64,000 nt of DNA, from contig JAJKFL010000039.1 in assembly GCA_021186555.1 (NCBI GenBank), positions 16,286,733-16,350,732 of the forward strand. Direction: 5' to 3'. The position numbers were made by a program, and so were the translations under genes. The stretch comes from Reticulitermes speratus. Taxonomy: Eukaryota > Arthropoda > Insecta > Blattodea > Rhinotermitidae. How positions within the stretch are numbered: the stretch's first letter is position 1; every line of letters starts with the position of its first letter. Under the pieces are notes generated by a model. The model saw nothing but the letters and a program-made list of their open reading frames with translations. It was not told the origin of the DNA and searched no databases. Shown in pieces: positions 27,001 through 36,825 of the stretch.

Positions 27001-28888
27001 ACATCACTGTAGGAATATATTTTAATGCCACATGTGTGGTTTAAGGAAACATTTCTATCCTCAGCAATATACAGAACCCACTTTCCTGCTCTCTCTGTTA
27101 ATGCCTTGACTACAGAGATGGCAACATTCCTCTCTCTGATGTCACAGAATAGCAAACTTAATTCTTCCATTTTTTTGTGTAACTGTAACTAATCTGTTGA
27201 CTGACCTGTCTCCAGGCGAATACCAAATTATTTATTTTCAACAAATGACAGATAGCCTCTATTTTTAACCTGTGGCCATTCCAGGCTATCCTCACTGGTT
27301 AAAGCACTTATTTTCTCAACCACAACAGCCTGTGGCCTCATTTATGCCAGTCTGCAGCTACTAGTTACACACAACACACATTTAAATCAGTATCCCAGAG
27401 CATAAGAAGCGACAGTGTCCATATTAACTACATTATCTCTCCTGCCCTTATGCTTCTGAGATACACATGCACACACACTTGCTGCAATGCTGTTGTTGTA
27501 ACAAGGGATTTTTCTAAACATCAGACTAGCTACAACGTAACGCACTGGTGTCTTTTGCAGTAAGCTCATACAATGAAACTTACCATCCCAGTCAAAACAG
27601 CAAGTTTCCTGAACATCATTAGCCTACTGAACTTACTAGTAATGGTAATATAACTGCCCAATTTTGGATGCAATTTCTCCAATCTGCCACCTCTTCAGTC
27701 CATACTTTGTATCCAAAACTTGTCTGGAAATGAGAACAGAAAATTACAATCCACTCAAAAACCAATTCATGTTGTTTATTAAGTTCTTCTATTATAATAA
27801 CATCAATATGGTTCTACACATTCTACTACATTACCTGTGCTGCTGTTGAAATTTCCATAGTTTTGTATAAATGTCAAAGGTTCTTCCAAAATATGCTTGC
27901 CACTGCTTATGCCCATACTGAGGCAAGTCCCTGCAAAAAGAACATATGCCCCATATGAGAACTACTGTGTATTTATATCTGAACTGTTGATACCAGTAAT
28001 GGCAACATTAATTGCATTACTGCATCTACTACTACCATCACTACACAATGATTATGACTACTACTACCACCACCACCACTACTATTACTACTACCACCAC
28101 CACCACCACTACTGCTACTACTAGTACGGTCACCACCAACACACAAATTGTTTATGTATCTCAAAAACCCTAAGTCTTATCAGAAGAATGTACTGGAGAT
28201 AAAATGTGGACAGCTAACCACGACGAAGCTCACACGCGGTTTTTACAACTTTTCGTTGTGAAAGCGCTGAAGCACATACTGATGCGCTCTACTCTCGTTT
28301 TAATTCACATTTCGCACTTACGTGTTCACCAATACAAAATATGGGGAGGGGGTGGGGCATGTGACAAATGTGTGGAAAGTAACTGACCCAAAAACATATG
28401 TAACCGATAACTTTATTACAACGTATTAATATTTCCCACGAAACTATCGTATCACACGATCTTCTGTTCCAAAAGCGGGAACATAAACGCGGAATGAATG
28501 CAATGAAATTAAGCCTTCCTCATACACTGACGGTTCAAGCAAACGACTTCGCTCACTGAACTTTGGAGTTACCAGTTGCAAACAAAATAATAACACTAAA
28601 CCCAACACAGCTACCTGCTATATTGAAGGAACTTAATAATCATGAAACATATCTACAGCACATTTAAACGAACGCTATGCAATAATTTTTACAAATACGT
28701 TCGCGAATACGACGTGAACATCGTCCAGTCTGCAACGAACATAAAGAGGAATTCACATCAACACACGCTACCACAACGTACTACATTTACCTAAGGCCAT
28801 TAAAAAGATGTTTTGATTTCTCTAACAAATGACAAAATTCAACCACTATCTTTCTTTCATGGTCAGCCATGCCTGCCATAATGACCAT
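15040..28888 (-). CDS. SCAI: SCAI, suppressor of cancer cell invasion homologue, 15 exons
   Basis: Exons in transcript order: 28888-28791, 27930-27835, 27723-27637, 26849-26751, 25106-25010, 24636-24479, 22505-22412, 21575-21456, 19585-19429, 17798-17712, 17631-17541, 17452-17298, 17013-16843, 15786-15686, 15183-15040 (TGA). All introns are GT-AG and all phases join, giving 584 residues from the first ATG (28888) or 581 from 28879, which has A at -3 and G at +4. Human SCAI is about 606. Diagnostic stretches include [72 protein letters not shown] and [16 protein letters not shown], in the vertebrate order. In mammals SCAI is a nuclear cofactor that binds MRTF/MAL and represses SRF targets, and it acts with 53BP1 in double-strand-break repair; the same role here is inference. 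The gene looks intact. Introns range from 80 nt (17632-17711) to about 2 kb and carry repeats. Expression is not shown. Confidence 0.97.
18366..18860 (+). mobile_element. 5'-truncated LINE tail (family 1) in SCAI intron 9
   Basis: Matches the LINE tails at 8315 and 49850 from the 'cttggtctctca' point through 'gaagataatattaagatgg' to 'tgctctatggagttac'. It lies antisense to SCAI. A (GA)n expansion at 18447-18474 interrupts it. CpGs have been lost, so it is older than the 30.6-kb copy or has been methylated with the gene body. Confidence 0.75.
19765..20100 (+). mobile_element. tRNA-derived SINE remnant in SCAI intron 8
   Basis: A tRNA-like head with a worn B box (tagtttgaatctcaggcagg) is followed by 'gtggtcttcctcagttactcctgg', wording common to insect tRNA-SINE bodies. 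It overlaps no exon; exon 9 ends at 19585. Boundaries are approximate. Confidence 0.45.
20271..20430. repeat. 41-bp tandem repeat, about 4 copies
   Basis: Units begin GGTTTGTGCAGGTGTTTTGC at 20271, 20312, 20353 and 20394 and are nearly identical, so the array is recent. It lies in SCAI intron 8. Units differ mainly by ggtctg versus ggtttg. Confidence 0.9.
20470..20547. mobile_element. 78-bp MITE with about 30-bp terminal inverted repeats
   Basis: Left end CAGGGCATACACAAAAGAAT and right end (inverted) CAGGGTATACACAAAATAAT pair over about 30 bases, with TA on each side (20468-20469, 20548-20549). Almost the whole element is stem with a short loop. Tc1/mariner-like target choice is indicated; the parent element is not in the window. 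Confidence 0.7.
22516..22980. repeat. 65-bp minisatellite at the SCAI intron 6 acceptor
   Basis: About seven copies with unit starts at 22516 (partial), 22581, 22646, 22711, 22776, 22841, 22906 and 22971. Copies are almost identical. The first copy begins 11 bases upstream (in transcript sense) of exon 7, so it contains the likely branch-point region. Each unit carries, on the minus strand, a TAACTAAT branch-point-like sequence. Confidence 0.95.
24000..24190 (+). mobile_element. LINE protein C-terminal fragment in SCAI intron 6
   Basis: The plus-strand frame reads [20 protein letters not shown], then a basic [10 protein letters not shown] and [10 protein letters not shown]. This matches the C-terminal 'GHVARM...RRRWEDN...AQDRDRWRA' tail of LINE family 1 seen in the other copies. 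It is a short relic without a recognisable 3' UTR. Confidence 0.65.
25767..25957. repeat. 90-bp tandem duplication in SCAI intron 4
   Basis: Units start at 25767, 25857 and, partially, 25947 with gaaagcacagatgtgtatgc. The two full copies differ at a handful of bases, indicating a fairly recent local duplication. Confidence 0.85.
26030..26700 (+). mobile_element. decayed LINE (family 1) fragments in SCAI intron 4
   Basis: 26030-26260 aligns with the reverse transcriptase region around 32058-32250 of the long copy (ttgtcagtgcttttcaactt; [16 protein letters not shown] in protein). After a gap, 26425-26650 matches the C-terminal tail and 3' UTR (ggataggaactagtggtgga; ttccatag). It is an internally deleted, heavily mutated insertion, antisense to SCAI. 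Confidence 0.65.
28045..28127. repeat. TAC/CAC trinucleotide microsatellite in SCAI intron 1
   Basis: Alternating blocks of TAC and CAC trinucleotides. No coding role; it lies between exon 2 (ending 27930) and exon 1 (starting 28791). Confidence 0.85.
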
Positions 28889-28935
28889 TTCTCTGGTAGT
28901 GATTCCCGAAGAATGAGGGGATGTATTGTTGCCAT
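28846..28935 (-). other. overlapping upstream ORF at the SCAI start
   Basis: An ATG at 28935, 47 bases before the first SCAI ATG (28888), opens a 29-codon frame in another phase and ends at TAG 28848-28846, inside the SCAI coding start. If transcription begins upstream of 28935 it would compete with SCAI initiation. The transcription start is unknown. Confidence 0.3.
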
Positions 28936-29130
28936 ATTTACGTAAATGTATATGGCTTCATTCATGTGATGATCTATTATATAATAAATAACTTCAACGT
29001 GGCTTGGCTACATGTGTGCTACTCAAAATCATAATTAGATAGAATATGCTTAACTTGATTAACAATGAATTTGCAGCAAAGTCTAGATTTGACAACGTTG
29101 CGCAAATGCGCATAGTTGATTGTACGCCGA
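28936..29130 (-). promoter_or_regulatory. SCAI 5' flank, probable promoter
   Basis: CpG frequency rises sharply at about 28.2 kb and stays high here, as expected for an unmethylated promoter. TTGCGCAAATGCGCA at 29098-29112 is a near match to the NRF-1/erect-wing palindrome. No TATA box is placed convincingly. Confidence 0.35.
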
Positions 29131-29841
29131 CAGAATACGTCAGATTGTGGATCTACCCGGGTTTCATAATATACAGAAGTATATTTTCACAATAAATAGT
29201 GTACACGACATATTTCAAATATCGCGTGCCCATGTGTTATGTAGAAAGGTTCAAGTATTGATTGTTGTATTCGCGCCGGTTTTAGCAGACGACATTATAA
29301 ACGGATTCTAATAGTACGTATTTTTCCCTAAGAGATGGCGTAGTAGATACACTTAACTCTCAGCAGATGACTACGCAATGAAACAAGTACTGACATCTGC
29401 TGGACCATATTGTCAAAAGGAAACAATTTGAAGTAGAATATTATATCACAAAGAAATGCCAGTAAATTCTGACAGAAGCATCCTTGTCTGGGCTGTTCTC
29501 CAATATGTCGTCTCATTGCCTTACTGTAGTTTAAAACAAGAACGCTACAAAATCACTGTCTCATTATTTCGACCAAGTGGTATATGCAACGAGGTACGTA
29601 TACGAGATAAATATAGTATTCATATTCTATATTTTATCTTTAAATCAGCGCGTTATATTGTGTGTGTGGGCGCGCGCGCGCGCGCGCTTAGGAATGTTAC
29701 TGTTTATCGCCACCAACATTTCACCTTGGACACATTTTTGGGTCGTGTTATATGCAATGAAACATGTTTGATAAGTCTAATGAACCCACAGCCTTTTTGA
29801 AGCCTATTATCGAAACAACCGACGTGTGTATTGGTACATCT

Positions 29842-30004
29842 CTTGATTCAATTTGTCACCAAGGTCAGACAAGTCGTGAGTAACGAATCAGAGCAGGTGG
29901 CCTTGACGGTAGAAAGTATCCCTTGATTCAATTAGAAGCACCAATATCAGACAAGTTATGAGTAACGAATCAGAGCAGGTGGCCTTGACAGTAGAAAGTA
30001 GTCC
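29842..30004. repeat. about 80-bp tandem duplication
   Basis: Two copies begin 'ttgattcaatt' and share cgaatcagagcaggtggcct and 'gtagaaagta'. They differ mainly in the middle (caccaaggtcag versus caccaatatcag). Confidence 0.8.
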
Positions 30005-30457
30005 TAGACACTCCACGCGCCGTGCATTGCAATCAACGTAAAACAGACTGTGTATGCAAGTAAACTGTTCATTTGTACCATTTGCTTATGGCATTTATGA
30101 ATTCTGTGATGTAGGAGCGCTTCGTAGCCGCTGATGTTACTGTAGACGACCGTGATGTGTGTGGAATACATGGGTGAGTTGCAGATTTACACTCTGTACA
30201 AGTTTTGCTGATTTCAGACGGGATGGAAATGGCCGCTCAGAACTCCATAATGCGCCATATCAGTAAAAAGTACAATGCATATTAAAATAGAAATTATTAG
30301 AATGTAGATTGGGGAATTTGTTCCTACATGTACCTTTATGTTGGGAACGGTAGTTCTGATATCTGAAGGCACTTGAAACAGGTGATTATAACGTGCTCTA
30401 AAGCCAAATGGAAGGCATCCACCTGCGTTCACGGCCCTTTCCAGCCCAAGTAATGTG

Positions 30458-30490
30458 CAAATTCATAAGACTGGAAGTCTTATGAATTTG
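30458..30490. repeat. perfect 15-bp hairpin with 3-nt loop
   Basis: CAAATTCATAAGACT, loop GGA, then its exact inverse. No T tract follows. Function is unknown. Confidence 0.7.
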
Positions 30491-30599
30491 GTCTTGTTTT
30501 ATCCAGAAATTCCTTCTAAAATATTATGTTTTTCCACTTATTCGTCAGTTGTGGTTGAACTGACTAGTAAGGAAAGGATTTATAACAAGTTCCCAAACA

Positions 30600-32745
30600 T
30601 TATTGGTATTTTTTTCTGGACCGCACCTAAACAGTCATAAATACACCTGGACCTCTTCTGATGGGAAGACTCATAATCAGATCGATCACGTATTGATAGA
30701 TAGGAGATGGCATTCAAGTATACTTGATGTGCGATCTTTCAGGGGAGCTGACTGTGATACTGATCACTGTCTGGTGGTTGCAAAAGTTAGGGAATGACTG
30801 GCTCTAATTAAACAAGCAGCACAGAAGTTTGATGCGGAGAGATTTAATCTCAAGAAGCTAAGTGAACTAGAGGTTAGGAAACAACATCTGATAAAGATCT
30901 CAAACAGGTTTACAGCTTTGGAGAACTTAAATGTTAATGAGGACATAAATAGGGCTTGGGAAAACATTAAAGAGAGTATCAAAATCTCAGCTAAAGAGAG
31001 TCTAGGGCTGTACGAAAGGAAGCAGCATAAACCATGGTTTGACGAAGAATATTCAAAATTTCCAGATCAAAGGAAGCAGGCTAAAATGCAGTGGCTACAG
31101 AATCCAAACCAAAGTAATGTAGATAATCTGAAAAATGTAAGACGTTAAGCTAGTAGACATTTCAGGAATAAAAAGAAGGAATATCTGAAAGCTAAAATTG
31201 ATGAACTTAAAACGAACAGTAAGAACAAGAATATCAGAGACTTGTATAGGGGCATCAATGACTTTAAGAACGGTTACCAGCCTAGAAATAATGTAGTAAA
31301 GGATGAGAAGGGTGATCTGGTTGCAGACTCCCATAGTATCTTGGCTAGGTGGAGGAATCATTTCTTTCAGCTATTGGATGTACGTGGGGTTAAGGATGTT
31401 AGGCAGACTGAAGTATGTACAGCAGAGCCACTGGTGCCAGAGCTCAGTGCCTCTGAGTTTGAGATGGCTGTTGAAAAGCTAAAAAGGCACAAATCACTAG
31501 GTATTGATCAAATTCCAGCAGAATTGATTAAAGCAGGAGGTAGGACAATTCGTTCTGAGATCCATAAACTTATTAATTCTATTTGGAATAAAGAGGAATG
31601 GTCAGAGCAGTGGAAGGAGTCAATCATTGTACCTATTTATAAGAAGGGGGATGAAACAGATTGCAGCAATTATAGAGGCATATCACTTTTGACAACCACA
31701 TACAAAATTCTATCCAACATTCTTCTGTCAAGGTTAACTCCATATGCAGAGAAAATTATTGGGGAGCATCAGTGTGGATTTAGATGTAACGGGTCGACTA
31801 CTGATCATATATTCTGCAATTGTCCAATACTTGAGAACAAATGGGAATACGAGGCAGTGCATCAGCTATTTATAGACTTCAAGAAAGCCTATGATTCAGT
31901 TAGGAGGGAGGTCTTGTATAATATTCTCACTGAGTTTGGTATCCCCATGAAACTAGTAAGGCTAGTAAAAATGTGTCTAAATGAAACCTATAGCAGAGTC
32001 CAGATAGGCAAACATTTGTATGACACATTTACTATTAAGAATGGTTTGAAACAAGGAGATTCTTTATCGCCATTGCTTTTCAACTTTGCTTAGGAATATG
32101 CCATTAGGAGGGTTCAGGCAAACCAGGAGGGCTTGAAATTAAATGGTACACATCAGATTCTAGTTTATGCTGATGATATTAATATATTGGGCGGAAGCAT
32201 ACATGCTATAAAGAACAACACAGAAGCTTTAGTAGTCGCTAGTCAGGAGATTGGTCTAGCAGTAAATGCTGAGAAGACTAAGTACATGGTCATGTCTCGC
32301 AATCAGAATGCAGGACAAAATCACAACATAAAGTTAGATAATAAATCGTTTGAAAGGGCGTAACGGTTCAAATATTTGGAAACAACCCTAACGAATCGAA
32401 ATTCCATTCAGGAAGAAATTAAGAGCAGATTGAAGTCGGTGAATGCTTGTTATCATTCGGTGCAGGATCTTCTGTCTTCCAGTTTGCTATCCAAAAATAC
32501 AAAGATTAATATATACAGAAGTACAATGTTGTCTGTTGTTTGGATGGTTGTTAAACTTGATCTCTCACACTGAGGGAGGAACATAGGCTGAGGATGTTCG
32601 AGAATAGGGTGCTAAGGAGGATATTTGGGCCTAAGAGGAACGAGGTAACAGGGGAGTGGAGAAGATTACATAACGAGGAACTTAATGATCTGTACTCATC
32701 ACCAAATATTATTCGGGTGATCAAATCAAGAATGAGGCGAGCTTT
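30600..32745 (+). mobile_element. LINE (family 1), endonuclease C-end plus reverse transcriptase
   Basis: One reading frame runs almost throughout. It encodes the end of an APE-type endonuclease (HKYTWTS, DGKTHNQIDH, TDH), a linker, and a reverse transcriptase with motif [10 protein letters not shown] (about 31873), motif [15 protein letters not shown] (about 32042) and motif C YADDINIL (about 32168). In-frame stops occur at 30795, 31146, 32091 and 32361, and the frame is lost near 32545, so the copy is dead but not very old. It is 5'-truncated within the endonuclease. It also stops at about 32745, before the basic C-terminal tail and 3' UTR present in other copies, implying later deletion. 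An RTE-like clade is likely but I cannot prove it by eye. Confidence 0.9.
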
Positions 32746-33589
32746 CGGTGCGTACGACTGACAACCTTACCACCTTCATGTGCCGATTGTCTAGAAATCC
32801 TGGTAGCCTCAACCTCCTGGAGCCCTAGGGGCCTGTCCAGGCCTATAATGGGATAGCTTTATATATTACTAGTACTACAAAAATTACCCCAACACGTATT
32901 TAATATTTTTCGGCGATCTCGTATTATCATGCACAGTTCTAAGACCTGAATTCAGTGTCACTTGTGTCGTTCCCATAGCACAAGTTCGCGCGTGCGCCGT
33001 ATTGTTCCTGATGATTCTGGGAAATTAGTACGACATTGGGATGGCCTCCGGTGGCATAGCGTTCATACCAGTTTTAATGAAAATCGGTCACATGGTACAG
33101 GAAAGTAGGCTAAGAAATACCACTACATGAGCGTCGTGTTCCGTGTGCATTTCGTTTGTCATATAATTTACACATCTTCAAAATGTTCATTACATCATAG
33201 GCTGTACACGCCACCAGGTCTGTTTCCTCGTCACGAGTAAAGATTTACCACGCCGTATGGAAAGAAAACCAGATGTGCTTATCCTAATACGACTTGCTGG
33301 TGCGTCAGACGTAGATAAGTGGTTCCGAGAGCAGTCGCTTTAGTGAATGCGGGAGGCACTGCGTAGTGGGTGTTGTAGCGGACCGAGGCAAATTGATAAG
33401 CTGCTGTAGGTAGCAATGCCCCGCTCCAGGCGTTGCGTGCTGTGTCGCACGGTTTTATACAGCGTGTACCGTATTAAGACACAACCCAAAGATCAGACAC
33501 ACATAAATATTGACACAAGCACATAAGGCGCTGCCCACACCCCGTCCCTGCTGTGGACACTTCCAACATTTGCCGAGTCGTTCAGCACA
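32746..33589. other. intergenic DNA, nothing recognised
   Basis: The join at about 32745 ends all similarity to the LINE. The DNA beyond has no supported feature until the transposase relic. Confidence 0.4.
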
Positions 33590-34340
33590 AGTCCACTGCC
33601 TTGTTTCAGTTATGTTGCCCACCAATTGCACAGCAATTCTGTAATCGACAACATGAGTTTTCCACAGAGAGGGTTTGTGTGTTGGACAGTTTGTTTTTTA
33701 CGGACGAATCATGGTTACACTTGAGTGGATAGTCAAAACAGTAGAACATAGAACATGGAGTGCTGAAAACTTGGCATGCACAGCACGAAAATCCTGTGTA
33801 TTCGTCAAAGATTGGTGTTTGGTGTGTATTGTCGCGAAAACAAATTGTGGGATTATTGTGCTTTGAAGAGACAGTTACTGCGGATAATCATCCAAATATT
33901 TTGACTCAGTTCAGTGCTCTGCTGGAAAAGAATGAAAGGAATTGCTGGTTTCAGCAAGATGGGTCCGCACATACTGCGAAAACAACTTTTCTGTACATCT
34001 TCGGTGATTGCATTGTCGACCGTGGCCTTTGGCCACCACGATTCCCAAACCCTACGCCACCTGACTGCTTTCTGTGGCGATTTCTTAAACAAAGAGTCAA
34101 CAGCAATAATTCAAGGAGCCTGGACGAAGTTTCAGCATAGCATTGAACACGCTGTTGCCGGGATTGACCAACAAACTCTTCGAAAAGTTGCGAAAAACAG
34201 TGTGAAAAAGGTGAATGCGTGTTTTCAAGAAGGAGAGGGACATTTTCAGAAGCTGCTGTAATTACGCATTATTTATCACATTGTTTGTCTCTTTAAAAAA
34301 GCAAAAATAAAAATAAGACGGTTAAAGTATTGGCTTACGT
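33590..34340 (+). mobile_element. decayed Tc1/mariner-superfamily transposase
   Basis: The frame encodes FFTDESWLHLSG (first catalytic Asp at 33703), ENPVYSSKIGVWCVLSRK, WFQQDGSAHTAKT (second Asp at 33958), then WPPRFPNPTPPDCFLW (third Asp at 34063). The last two Asp are separated by 34 residues. Two in-frame stops follow the first motif, and the C terminus (QTLRKVAKNSVKKVNACFQE, ending 34261) continues in another frame after about 34130, so it is dead. The N-terminal DNA-binding part is not recognised. No convincing terminal inverted repeats were found. Confidence 0.75.
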
Positions 34341-36333
34341 TTTATAGGTACACCCTGCAGTAGTAGAGGGCCTGTATCTTCAGGCTAGCATGAGAATATC
34401 TTTCCTAACCCACCCACAAGAACGGCAGGTTTGGATGTATACGTTCGTAACAATTTTTGGGACGTATCTAGTTTCTGCCGTTTTAACGGCTCCTGAATTT
34501 TTATTGGCATTAACACTTGTATGATACTTCAAAGTATAAACGTGAAGTATAAAATGTATGGTTCTTTTAATGTTTGTTTTATTTGGAAATTCATGTTTTC
34601 TTATAGACTTGATCGGAAACGTAAAATGAATTTCTGTGATTTGACAGCATGTACCTGTATAAAATTAATTGTATGTTATCTTTCTCAATACTGTTATTAA
34701 GACAATATCCATTGACGCACTGATGAATGTTCGATGGATTTCTATTTTTACATTTCTTCTTGGCATATCATTTTAGTTGGCTGCTTATTTATGCATTTGT
34801 TATATGTAGGGCTTAATTTACAAGTAGACATTGAACAAACAGTTTCACGATTGTTGGCATAGTAGGCATGTAATTTTAGACTAAATTTACTGGACGACCG
34901 TGTATTCCATTCTCACCAGGAGCAAGAGATAGAATATTGTTTTTTTTTTCCACAAATTTCTGACAAAATATGGGGCCCACCCATTTTCCTATCACACTGA
35001 TACTGGAGGTTTCTTGCGTAGGAGCAAAGCGGCCGGGGCATGAAATGATCACTCACTTCCATCATGTGCTAAGATTAAGAATATGTGGAATTATACATCC
35101 ACTTCTCTCTGTATCTTAATTAAGTACAACGACAACTTCGCCAACGCTCAGGATAAAATTCTACAATTTTCGAAAAAACATTTTAAAATCCAAATCGGAC
35201 TTGTATTAGCTATTGACGTAGAATGCCAGATATATTAAACTGATTGATCTGCAATCAAGATATTAGCTTCGATTTCTGTTGAAATAGTTTCATGCAAAGA
35301 GAGTGGCGAACGGTTGTATGACGATCAAATGTCGGTAAAGCATGCCTATGTGGTACCTAGCGTAACTGTGAAACTAGTGGCTTTGCCTGACACATTGTGG
35401 AAAAACGGAATGACCTTCCAGCTAAAAATTACAGTAAGTTCACTGCGAAAACTTCGAAGTTCGTGCGTTTGTCGTCGTTGTTATCCTATAATTATAATAA
35501 TCATCATCACTATCCCTGTAGTGTTATTTCGACGCAGCATATTCTGAACAGACACAAAGAACTTGAAGTATTATAAGAATCGATTAACAATGGATTTTCT
35601 TCCTGTCAAGCAAATTACTCGCTCCCACTGTGCTACGGAGGCCTACATGCAGACACATTCCCGAAAACTGCTGTACATAAAAATCTATTATCTCGTTATT
35701 TCCTTTCGTTTCCTTTTCTGCATTGAACTCGGAATATCGAACTTAACGGCACTTGAAGAAATTTCTTAAGTACCGACTTTCAAATGTATGTTATTCTGAT
35801 GGAGTTCCGTATATTTTGCTTTAAGTAAGTAAGTAAGTAAGTACGTAAGTAAGTACGTAAGTAAGTAAGTACGTAAGTAAGTACGTAAGTAAGTTGCTTC
35901 AGTAGTCGAACGTTCTTCAGCTGGACAAGCGATTTTGTGTTAACTCTGATGTCGAACATCTACCACCATCGACACAAAAAATCGCTGGACACTATACAAC
36001 ATGAGCCAGTTTAATCCTTTACCAAATTCACAGCCGGTTTCTCTAAAACCCTCTTAATACGAGCATTATTCTCACGTAAGTGTCTGTGCCTCTCATATCT
36101 CATCCTCATTGATTTAAAGACCCTAATGTCGTTGGGCAGTGCTTAGCGCTGTGCAGTTTTCCATACCATCCCATTATTTCCATTTTCTTAGGTCCGCTGC
36201 AATTTGTTCCCACTTTCAATCAAGTTTTCCGCTCAAAGTGAGTGAATAAGTTTGATATCCATCCACCTGGGAAATGAAAGTTACTTAGGTGTCGAGACTT
36301 TGACGGTGGCTACTGGTCGGATGGCAGGCTTCT
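34341..36333. other. intergenic DNA, one microsatellite
   Basis: No gene was recognised. The AAGT/ACGT microsatellite at 35821-35893 is listed separately. Confidence 0.4.
35821..35893. repeat. AAGT/ACGT tetranucleotide microsatellite
   Basis: About 18 units of AAGT with scattered ACGT variants. On the plus strand it is a string of GTAAGT, identical to the consensus splice donor. Confidence 0.9.
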
Positions 36334-36363
36334 GGGTTTTGACATCTTGTAGGATTATAAGTA

Positions 36364-36410
36364 GATACCGACGTTTCGGAGGAATATCCCGCCTCCTTCT
36401 TCAGGGTAAC
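36364..36410 (-). ncRNA. hammerhead ribozyme motif C, full core
   Basis: Minus-strand order: stem I strand (G)TTACC, core CTGAAGA, stem II GGAGG/CCTCC with a 9-nt loop, GAA, minimal palindromic stem III ACGT, cleavage-site C, stem I return GGTA(TC). UACC pairs with GGUA, and an outer G-C pair follows one U-U mismatch. All invariant core bases match CUGANGA...GAAA...UH. Stem III is very short, as in the minimal type I hammerheads of Penelope-like elements, which cleave best as dimers. Confidence 0.65.
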
Positions 36411-36726
36411 GAGGTAAAGTCCAGGTAGACGCTAACAGATTACAGGAAGAAAGTCGGCCGATTATACAGATAGGTCGCAAGGACAAAATAATCTTGTCGG
36501 GTCGACACTACCTTATTTCTATTTCTTACTCACATGTGTCACTGTGTTGACCCTGAGTGAGGCCCTAGAGCATTCTGGTTTTCTCAAGTTTTACCGTTTC
36601 CATTTCCTGTCGGTGAGCAAAACGAAATATTCCTTCTCCCCTTTCCGTGGTTCTGATTGGTCAAATTTCTTGCAACGCACCTCCTCCTTTAGTCACTTCA
36701 TCGTCTACCTGGACGTTACTTCGTTA

Positions 36727-36765
36727 CCCTGAAGATGGAGGCAGGATATTCCTCCGAAAGTTCGC
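36727..36765 (+). ncRNA. hammerhead-like motif D, decayed
   Basis: The inverted partner of motif C. The core CTGAAGA, stem II (GGAGG/CCTCC) and GAAA are kept, but the stem III and stem I return strands do not pair. Probably inactive. Confidence 0.45.
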
Positions 36766-36825
36766 TGTCAACTTAACGGTCCTACACGATGTCAAAACCC
36801 GGACTGCTAACGTCTGACAAATTAA

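Larger units (their letters stand above)
29131..30599. other. intergenic DNA with local repeats
   Basis: No gene was recognised. It contains a (CG)n tract (about 29669-29687), an 80-bp direct duplication and a perfect 15-bp hairpin, which are listed separately where supported. Confidence 0.4.
36334..36800 (-). mobile_element. foldback element with two hammerhead motifs (family H2)
   Basis: Inverted arms of about 99 bp (36334-36432 and 36702-36800) share, in opposite sense, the words cctacacgatgtcaaaaccc, ggaggaatatcc and cgtctacctggac. Each arm contains a hammerhead-like core pointing outward; the left one is complete, the right one decayed in its 3' part. The spacer between arms is 269 bp and noncoding. 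Arm sequences differ from the 13/44/53-kb family, so this is a separate type. Arm similarity extends weakly beyond both ends, and the true termini and target duplication are not resolved. Confidence 0.7.

Noticed and set aside
30600-32573. Host gene for a reverse-transcriptase or 'craniofacial development protein 2-like' product
   Set aside because: Such annotations usually arise from LINEs. The copy has in-frame stops and its tail recurs across the window.
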